Shown here: one piece after another, positions 5,517-10,556 of the stretch
How the letters are laid out: the number at the start of each line of letters is the position of its first letter
How positions within the stretch are numbered: the first letter of the stretch is position 1
Assembly (NCBI GenBank): GCA_022614735.1
Contig: JAKEHZ010000321.1
Span: forward strand, 1-10,556
From: Acidobacteriota bacterium
Lineage (GTDB): Bacteria > Acidobacteriota > Blastocatellia > RBC074
Reading direction: 5' to 3'
DNA length: 10,556 nucleotides
Notes under the pieces: generated by a model
The model's database searches: none
The model's input: only the letters and a program-made list of their open reading frames with translations
Told to the model about the DNA's origin: nothing
Translations under genes and position numbers: made by a program

Positions 5517-6803
5517 TTACTTCTTTTCTATCCTCCCCGATTGGTCATGCGGATGCTGTTGGTAATGTTGCCGCAGGAGGTCCTTGCCGTAGTCGTTCCC
5601 GTTGGGAGTCCGCACCACGGTGTGGATGTGCTCTCGATCCGGCGCTCGTTGATCGGAAGCCAGATGACGCAGGCCGACCGGCAGTTGATGATCAAATTCG
5701 ATCAGTATCACCGGGCTGTGGACGCGATAGTAAAAGACGCTCTTCGGCTCCGTCCCACCTATCCATGCGAAGTACGTATTTTCAATGTGCCGGCGGACCT
5801 CGTCCATCTTCACCTTCGCGTGTCCCTCGTCCATGGTCTTGACGTATTCCCCGATCAAGTCAAGTAACTTATCCTTCTGCCCTGGCGACAACTCGGAGGC
5901 GCGAATCCCGGCGTAGTCAAGGACAACATTGTCCTTGAACGCTTCGCCCACATTGTTGTTGCCGGTCTTGGAGACCTGGATGATCGCTTTATTGCGCTGT
6001 GGTTCAGTCAACGCGTTGATCATCGCCAGGCCCTTATTCTGCTCGTCCTGTAGAACGGTCACGCCTTTGTGCTTGCCGGAGTGAGCGATGACTGGCTCGG
6101 AGCCGAGGAAGGTCGGCGTCATCACCACCTGGTCTTTCAGGACGAAGTAATTGATGATTGCGTGGTGCCCGTCAAGCTGCCATCCCCAGGGCTTGTCGGC
6201 CGAGGGCGTCCCCATCACCGTGATCCAGTAGAGCCACTCGCCATACTGTTCGAAATCGTTGTTGTTCAGTTCGCCCAGCGTGTGATTGAGCCGCATTATG
6301 TCGCGCGTCATCTTCAACCCTTTGGCGCTGAGTGAGGCGCGAAGTAGACCGATCGCGGCCCCGCGCTGGGCATCGGTCATCTTGTTGAAGCCCATGCCCT
6401 GTCGAATATAGAAGTGCTGGTTCATCCACTTGCGCCATTCCAGGTCGTCGACCGTGAAAGACGTTTTGGCGCGCTGATCAGGGGTCAACGAGGCTAGAAA
6501 AGCCGATGCAGCCTTGCGGACGGGCTCGGTCGAAACCCCGGTTGCGCGGATGGAGAACAGATTCGGGACCACATTACCATCTGTCGTGATGCCCTTATAG
6601 GTTTCGGCCAACCCGCGACTTTCGGCATCTTTTGACATGCGCTGGAAACGCTCAGCGCGATCACCAGCTGACTGCTGAGGCTGCTGCGAGAGAGATTTGA
6701 CGCCATAACCAAGGATACCGATGAAGAGGAGAAAACAGATTTGAATGACTAGACGCGTCTTGATGGTTCGCTTGATTGGCTTAAATGGACCTGGCTTTTC
6801 CAT
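5517..6803 (-). CDS. DUF3500 family exported or membrane-anchored protein
   Basis: The 428-residue product begins with a basic stretch (KPIKRTIKTR) and a hydrophobic segment at about 19-36 (VIQICFLLFIGILGYG), a signal anchor or signal peptide. The rest matches what I know of the DUF3500 family: GWQLDGHHAIINYFVL (about residue 205), a VFYYRVHSPVILIEFDHQ block and a C-terminal HIHTVVRTPNGNDYG block followed by QHYQQHPHD. The many His residues invite a metal-binding guess, but the family has no established function that I can name. A good Shine-Dalgarno (GGAGGT) sits just before the ATG. The gene runs toward the arginine-rich gene and is separated from it by the REP-like element. Confidence 0.85.
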   Translation of the reverse strand: MEKPGPFKPIKRTIKTRLVIQICFLLFIGILGYGVKSLSQQPQQSAGDRAERFQRMSKDAESRGLAETYKGITTDGNVVPNLFSIRATGVSTEPVRKAASAFLASLTPDQRAKTSFTVDDLEWRKWMNQHFYIRQGMGFNKMTDAQRGAAIGLLRASLSAKGLKMTRDIMRLNHTLGELNNNDFEQYGEWLYWITVMGTPSADKPWGWQLDGHHAIINYFVLKDQVVMTPTFLGSEPVIAHSGKHKGVTVLQDEQNKGLAMINALTEPQRNKAIIQVSKTGNNNVGEAFKDNVVLDYAGIRASELSPGQKDKLLDLIGEYVKTMDEGHAKVKMDEVRRHIENTYFAWIGGTEPKSVFYYRVHSPVILIEFDHQLPVGLRHLASDQRAPDREHIHTVVRTPNGNDYGKDLLRQHYQQHPHDQSGRIEKK

Positions 6804-6849
6804 GTGACCTCCATAAAAAATTGAGTGATGTTAGGGAGCCGCTGCTGGG

Positions 6850-6877
6850 ATAGTATGACAAATTTAATTTTTTTGAA
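6850..6877 (-). promoter_or_regulatory. Possible sigma-70 promoter for the DUF3500 gene
   Basis: On the minus strand TTCAAA (6877-6872) and TACTAT (6855-6850) are 16 bases apart, about 47 bases upstream of the ATG. Both hexamers are imperfect and the surrounding AT-rich sequence offers other choices, including a TATAAT at 6915-6910. Confidence 0.3.
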
Positions 6878-7052
6878 TAGGCAAAATCGCCACTAAATTA
6901 CGTCCTTATATTATAGAGACCAAAAAAATTCTCTGTGGCGTCACCACCACTTTCTATGTTGCGAATCGTCGCCACGGCTGGTACGGGGTGTACGTGGTCT
7001 GGCATAAGTGCTTTAAAAATAATATCTTACAGACAATTTTTAACTTAAATCC

Positions 7053-7082
7053 TTGACAATCGAAGATGGCATGAACTAATTT
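7053..7082 (+). promoter_or_regulatory. Promoter-like site with a tiny ORF downstream
   Basis: TTGACA (7053-7058), a perfect -35 hexamer, is followed after 18 bases by TAATTT (7077-7082). Twenty bases later comes AGGAGGG (7103-7109), then a TTG at 7119 opening only 13 codons (MKARFYQLISIDN if TTG is read as Met) to TGA at 7158-7160. The combination could start a leader-peptide transcript or an RNA, or could be chance in AT-rich sequence. Confidence 0.3.
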
Positions 7083-7506
7083 TAAGTATGGTTTCGGTGA
7101 CAGGAGGGAGTTCAGCAATTGAAGGCGCGTTTTTACCAACTCATCTCGATCGATAATTGAACAATCAATAATGTCACTTGCCCCGACTTAGATCACTGAA
7201 AAATCAGAATGCCGTGAACATATGTGGTCTATCCGCATTCGAATGTTGACTCGCTTTAGCCAAAGTTTTTAGGAATCCTCCCATATTTGACAACAAATCG
7301 TTCTCCTCAATCGTGGGAATATTTGGCACTACGCCTCACGTAGTGGTTGAAAAAACGTCCCTGGTACCACTCGCATAGTACATGTTGCGAACAGTCGCGG
7401 TTGTCGAAAGAGGTGTCTGTAGAATTGCCACGAGTTATAGAAGGGAAAGACTTTCGGTGGAGATACGCTCTCTTACCGTGATCACTTAAGACGCAAGAAA
7501 TTTCGA

Positions 7507-7536
7507 CCCAGTCACCACGTTGCGGTGATGACTGGG
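7507..7536. other. Stem-loop in the gene-poor stretch
   Basis: CCCAGTCA (7507-7514) pairs with TGACTGGG (7529-7536). An inner alternative, TCACC (7512-7516) with GGTGA (7524-7528), competes with it, so two mutually exclusive folds are possible. No T-run follows on the plus strand, so it is not an obvious terminator. Confidence 0.45.
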
Positions 7537-7645
7537 CCCGATAACAATACAACCTGGGCCGCTTTCGGCAGCTTCGGATGCATTGCCACTTTCAGCGGTA
7601 TCCTAATGTCGAAAGCGGTCAGGGGCAAGTGGAAAAGGGGATTTT

Positions 7646-7867
7646 ATGGCTCGCCCTGACCTCTCCCGATGCCTATCATTAACTGACTCTCTTCATACAA
7701 ATAGTAAACGCCACTTCCTCAGCATTGCTGATAAAGTAGGGGCAGGCGGAGCTGCAGCAGGTTTTCTCGGCTTTTCTTCTCTTTCGGGATCAAAGACCAC
7801 TTTAGCAGCATCAGTCTTGTTAGCGACTCGCCTCCAGTACTTCACTCAAGCTTACCGACCTCCATAA
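7646..7867 (+). CDS. Doubtful small ORF with a hydrophobic middle
   Basis: A 73-codon frame begins at ATG 7646, with AAAAGGGGA four bases upstream. The product has a polar N-terminus (residues 1-28), a Gly/Ala-rich segment (VGAGGAAAGFLGFSSL) and a second mildly hydrophobic stretch (TLAASVLLATRL), so it might be a small membrane peptide. I recognise no family. The start overlaps an inverted repeat (7617-7661). The ribosome binding site is the main support. Confidence 0.25.
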   Translation: MARPDLSRCLSLTDSLHTNSKRHFLSIADKVGAGGAAAGFLGFSSLSGSKTTLAASVLLATRLQYFTQAYRPP

Positions 7868-8025
7868 TTTGAAGTAATGAGATGCAACCAGCGGGTTTCC
7901 GATAATTGCCACGGTAACGCAGCGGGCTACCAAAGTGAATCCAGGTCGCCAAACTCCAAAGGCTCCGCTCTTACAAGCTACTGATTTGGAAGGTCATCCG
8001 AATTGAGAAGGAAGGGCCAAATAAC

Positions 8026-8874
8026 ATGACTAACAGCTCAAAAGACGTAATTGCTGACGATGGAAACTATTTGTTGGAGAGGTACTTGACCCTCTCTGAA
8101 AACCAGCGCGATCAGGAATTCCCCAACATAGAGAGTGCGGCAAAGCCGACCGGTTTGTCTCGCCGAACCATTCAATTTTGGGTGGAGATTGGCGCGGTTG
8201 AAGCCATCTTTGTCGGCGGAAAATGCAGAGTCAATTTTGATTCTCTCAAAACTTACCTGAAGAACCGGTTGTCACTCACAATGGAGAATCCCATGTCTCG
8301 AAAAAGTTCAACTTCACCTGCATCGCAAACTCAATCAACCTATGCAACCATAGACATAGAGAAACTCTTTGAATCCCTCCGTCCCCAGATCAGCGACATT
8401 GTATGCAAAGCGTGCGCCAGCCTTGGTCATCAGCCCCAAAAGATGGAACTCGACGATTTTGTAGAGCGGATTGTTGTGCTGCTTATGGATAATAATTACT
8501 GCCACCTGCGTTCGTTCCGTCAAGATTCCTCTCCGCAAACGTGGCTATTTACAGTTGCGAAACACGACATTGGAAAGCAACTTCGAAGACAGAGCAAAAT
8601 GGTGAGCCTGGAGGACTTTCTGCCGGATTCTTTCATTTCTCCACCGGATCAAGAAGAGAGGTTGATTTCCGAAGAGAGAGAGAGAATACTGTTTGACGTA
8701 ATTAGTAGACTGACTGTGGGCGAGAAAAAATTGTTCGAATTGCTGTGGGAAGGCAAAGGCGCAATAGAGGTTGCAAAAGAGTTGGAGATCACGAAAGAGT
8801 CTGTTTGGACTAAAAAGTCCTCTCTGATCAAGAAAATTCGGGAGATACTACTGCAAGACAGAAAAGGAAATTGA
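8026..8874 (+). CDS. HTH-fused ECF-like sigma factor
   Basis: The 282-residue product has three parts. Residues about 36-82 (ESAAKPTGLSRRTIQFWVEI to KNRL) resemble the excisionase/MerR-type winged HTH that binds DNA. Residues 83-108 are a Ser/Thr/Gln-rich linker. The rest resembles an ECF sigma factor: a σ2-like block (about 116-190) with DDFVERIVVLL, an LRSFRQ stretch and TWLFTVAKHDIGKQLRR, and a σ4-like block (about 215-275) with the helix-turn-helix GAIEVAKELEITKESV. A σ2 segment upstream of a σ4 HTH supports a role in RNA polymerase promoter recognition. The N-terminal HTH is extra compared with ordinary ECF factors. GAAGGAAG (8006-8013) is a distant ribosome binding site. No anti-sigma gene is evident nearby. 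It may instead be a DNA-binding regulator derived from a sigma factor. Confidence 0.75.
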   Translation: MTNSSKDVIADDGNYLLERYLTLSENQRDQEFPNIESAAKPTGLSRRTIQFWVEIGAVEAIFVGGKCRVNFDSLKTYLKNRLSLTMENPMSRKSSTSPASQTQSTYATIDIEKLFESLRPQISDIVCKACASLGHQPQKMELDDFVERIVVLLMDNNYCHLRSFRQDSSPQTWLFTVAKHDIGKQLRRQSKMVSLEDFLPDSFISPPDQEERLISEERERILFDVISRLTVGEKKLFELLWEGKGAIEVAKELEITKESVWTKKSSLIKKIREILLQDRKGN

Positions 8875-9297
8875 AACCGAGTTACATTTTTTACGCCGAA
8901 TAATGTTGTTTTTATATTGAGGATTTCGACATTGATGGCTCTAAATTATCAGAAGAGTTATTAACGAGAGAGGATAAAGGACAGAAAATACTCGCGTGCG
9001 TGAGTCACTTTTTGACTTTTCAAGTTCCGGTAAATGACAGACATGAGGGCTATGTCATCCGAATAAATAAATTAGGATCCGGCTAATAGCTTCAATAGTT
9101 GTTAGTCCGGAGATTATGACAGTTCTCTAGAAGGCTTGATTCTAAATTGTCGGTAAAAAGCGTGGGGATGAAAAAATTGCGAATCCCAGATAAGATGAGT
9201 ATGGTAAAGATCGGGTATTGAGGAGAAACGGAACATAATGCGGAGCACAGCACCTATCGAAAATGCAAGGGAGTTACAGATCTACCATGGAGAGAAT
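8875..9297 (+). other. Gap between the sigma-like and exported-protein genes
   Basis: Apart from the broken small ORF (8903-9086), it holds a loose dyad CCGGCTAA/TTAG-T-CCGG (9079-9117) and a weak hairpin GGGAT/ATCCC (about 9164-9189). It also holds an alternative ATG at 9238 with GAGGAG 12 bases upstream. No terminator with a T-run follows the sigma-like gene, so read-through into 9298 is possible. Confidence 0.4.
8903..9086 (+). pseudogene. Small ORF broken by one base in a T5 run
   Basis: From ATG 8903 the frame stops after five codons. The neighbouring frame (8904-9086) is open to TAA and reads like protein: IEDFDIDGSKLSEELLTR and then HEGYVIRINKLGSG. Removing one T from the run TTTTT at 8909-8913 joins them into a 60-residue protein beginning MLFYIEDFDIDG. 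The break may be a sequencing error, a real mutation or polymerase/ribosome slippage at the homopolymer. It starts 28 bases after the sigma-like gene and may share its transcript. I do not recognise the family, and the ATG has no clear ribosome binding site. Confidence 0.4.
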
Positions 9298-10050
9298 ATG
9301 AAACCTATACTTCAGATGCTTATCGCCTTCACTCTCATTGTAGGTGTTGGGGCGGTTATTGTAACAAGATCTAATAGTCAACAACAGCAGGTTGAATCAT
9401 TGGTGCATGACAATGATTCGAATACGATACGCGGAAAAGTTAAGAGGGCAAAGGAGAAAGGTAGGAAAGTAGTAAATATCCCTTCCCCTATCCCACTATA
9501 CGCTGAAGTTGACAGCTTGGATGAAGCACTTTCTCAAACCATGGCAGTGGTGGCAATGCCGATTGAGAAAAAAAGTATGTTGCTTGATCCTGAGACAATT
9601 GTCACATTTTACAGACTGCGGGTTATTGAAACTCTATCTCAAAACATCTTACCTGACTGTTGTGCTCCAAAATCTATTCCTAGTGAGCTGCCCTCTCTGA
9701 ATATGGGTGAGATATACTTACAAGTAGGTGGCGGGAGTGTAACAATTGATGACGTCATGGTTGCTGAAAAGGAAGAATTTGGTGGGCTTCGACTGTCCCA
9801 ACAGTATCTTATTTTCCTTTCTCAAAATCCTTCCCTATCTATAGCCATGGTAAGGCTGGGGGCGGGGGGTATTTTCAAGGTCAACGATGATAGTAGTTTA
9901 GAGGCTATTACTCCCTCAATAGGCTCTGGTAAAGAACGTTCTCTTAACAGCGTAAAGTCTCCTCTTCAGCGAGATTTAGAAAATCTACATGGGAACTCTT
10001 TACGTCAACTAAAAGCTAATATTAAAGGTGTAAGGCTAAGGCAAAATTGA
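9298..10050 (+). CDS. Exported protein of unknown function
   Basis: The 250-residue product starts with a signal peptide or anchor (MKPILQMLIAFTLIVGVGAV, residues 1-20) followed by a polar Gln-rich stretch. A Lys/Arg patch (KVKRAKEKGRK, 47-57) is next. The body, residues 68-200, looks like a compact β-rich domain with TIVTFYRLRVIETL, a Cys pair (121-122), GEIYLQVGGGSVTIDDVMV and LRLSQQYLIFLSQNP, then a glycine-rich RLGAGGIFKV strand. The C-terminus is polar. ATG 9298 is chosen because GGAGAG lies five bases upstream and a signal peptide follows at once. The alternative ATG 9238 adds 20 polar residues that would spoil the signal peptide. The sequence is like exported hypothetical proteins I associate with Acidobacteriota, but no function is known. 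It lies between the sigma-like gene and another secreted-protein gene, all facing right. Confidence 0.75.
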   Translation: MKPILQMLIAFTLIVGVGAVIVTRSNSQQQQVESLVHDNDSNTIRGKVKRAKEKGRKVVNIPSPIPLYAEVDSLDEALSQTMAVVAMPIEKKSMLLDPETIVTFYRLRVIETLSQNILPDCCAPKSIPSELPSLNMGEIYLQVGGGSVTIDDVMVAEKEEFGGLRLSQQYLIFLSQNPSLSIAMVRLGAGGIFKVNDDSSLEAITPSIGSGKERSLNSVKSPLQRDLENLHGNSLRQLKANIKGVRLRQN

Positions 10051-10196
10051 CCTTGTGATTCTTGCACTAGCTGTCTCACATAAAGCGAATTCCTGATTTG
10101 AGTAGGTCAGCCTTGTAGTGATACCGAAACATCTCTATCCCTTAACGACTTACTCTAAAACACTCCAACTAGTTATTGATCCTGTAGGAGGTTCAT

Positions 10197-10556
10197 ATGA
10201 GGGTTATTCTGTCTTTAATACTCATGCTTGCTCTGATAATTCCGATAGTGATGAACTTTTCGAGTATTGCTCAAACAACTTGCCCACCTTGTTATAAAGA
10301 CCAATCTCCGCCAGGCCCACCCCCGCCAGAGGGGGAGCGCAAGGTACTAAAAATCGTCGGTGGGCGAAATACTGCCGTACAGAGAGCATGTGACATGTGG
10401 AATGACACCACCGACGCCAGCGGAAATAATTCCCGTTATACTTTTATACGGACGCCTGATCCGAGTGAAGCAGATTTTGTTATCGATAGCGGATCAAACC
10501 CGCAAGGTGGGTGCGCAGACATCAAAATTGATTCGCGTCCTTACAGGATCAGAATA
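10197..10556 (+). CDS. Secreted protein with CPPC motif, truncated by window edge
   Basis: The first 120 codons are present and the frame is open to the last base. ATG 10197 has a strong AGGAGGT five bases upstream. Residues 1-25 are a signal peptide (MRVILSLILMLALIIPIVMN then FSSIA, with cleavage probably before QTT). The mature start has TCPPCYKDQ followed by a Pro-rich stretch (SPPGPPPPEG). Residues 50-120 (from KVLKIVGG) hold VQRACDMWND and an ADFVID strand, a pattern like the prodomain-less start of matrixin-type zinc proteases, where an HExxHxxGxxH site would come later. That site lies outside the window, so the protease idea is only an inference. The CPPC pair could instead form a disulfide or bind metal. 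Confidence 0.8.
   Translation, partial: MRVILSLILMLALIIPIVMNFSSIAQTTCPPCYKDQSPPGPPPPEGERKVLKIVGGRNTAVQRACDMWNDTTDASGNNSRYTFIRTPDPSEADFVIDSGSNPQGGCADIKIDSRPYRIRI

Larger units (their letters stand above)
6804..8025. other. AT-richer stretch without a convincing gene
   Basis: No frame here has both protein-like composition and a recognisable family. Visible items are a hairpin CACTACG-CCTCA-CGTAGTG (7327-7345), a stronger hairpin with arms CCCAGTCA/TGACTGGG (7507-7514, 7529-7536), a dyad CCGCTTTCG/CGAAAGCGG (7559-7567, 7610-7618) and a dyad GGTCAGGG/CCCTGACC (7617-7624, 7654-7661). There is also one promoter-like site (7053-7082) and a weak small ORF (7646-7867), listed separately. The stretch could be decayed coding sequence, long untranslated leaders or the home of a small RNA. 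Confidence 0.5.

Noticed and set aside
5541..6335. Plus-strand frames inside the DUF3500 gene
   Set aside because: They are shadows of an intact minus-strand gene with recognisable family motifs.
7382..7489. A 35-codon frame starting MLRTVAVVERG and its faint likeness to MLRIVATAGTG at 6956
   Set aside because: The likeness covers only a few residues (MLR-VA), neither has a ribosome binding site, and the second stops soon.
9231..9260. GGAAC box as an ECF -35 element before 9298
   Set aside because: GGAAC is at 9231-9235, but no fitting -10 lies 16-17 bases downstream and the motif is short enough to be chance.

Overview
The window reads as bacterial chromosome. The best guess is an Acidobacteriota-type genome, perhaps Blastocatellia. 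This is inferred from the mix of a homodimeric AceE, a β-CASP RNase-like protein, a DUF3500 protein, an unusual ECF-like sigma protein and short-lived exported proteins. No rRNA, tRNA or other phylogenetic marker is present, so the assignment is tentative. No CRISPR array, insertion sequence, tRNA or rRNA was found.

Left part (1-4765) is moderately GC-rich and housekeeping in nature. It holds the 3' end of an unrecognised gene (2-100), an MBL-fold/β-CASP protein (287-1678) and aceE, the pyruvate dehydrogenase E1 subunit (1956-4679). All three genes face right. Each is followed by a large intergenic palindrome of one family (121-237, 1708-1801, 4690-4761), built from units of the form CGAAACA-NN-CGAAAA. 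Base changes between copies are matched on both arms of each copy. A half-unit (263-285) abuts the start codon of the β-CASP gene. aceE has no E2 or E3 gene beside it here.

Middle part (4766-6803) holds a near-consensus sigma-54 promoter (4941-4956) in front of a 98-codon gene for a secreted, lysine-free, very arginine-rich protein (5004-5300), closed by a strong intrinsic terminator. A REP-like four-hairpin palindrome (5398-5491) lies between this gene and a convergent DUF3500 gene (6803 to 5517, minus strand).

Right part (6804-10556) is visibly AT-richer and looks accessory. About 1.2 kb (6804-8025) has no convincing gene, only scattered stem-loops, a promoter-like site and one weak 73-codon candidate. 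Next comes a 282-residue protein joining an excisionase/MerR-like HTH to an ECF-type sigma factor (8026-8874). After it lie a small reading frame that becomes a full ORF if one T is removed from a T5 run (8903-9086), an exported protein of unknown function (9298-10050) and the first 120 codons of a secreted protein with a CPPC motif (10197 to the window edge). The shared direction of these genes suggests, but does not prove, that the sigma-like protein controls the exported proteins.
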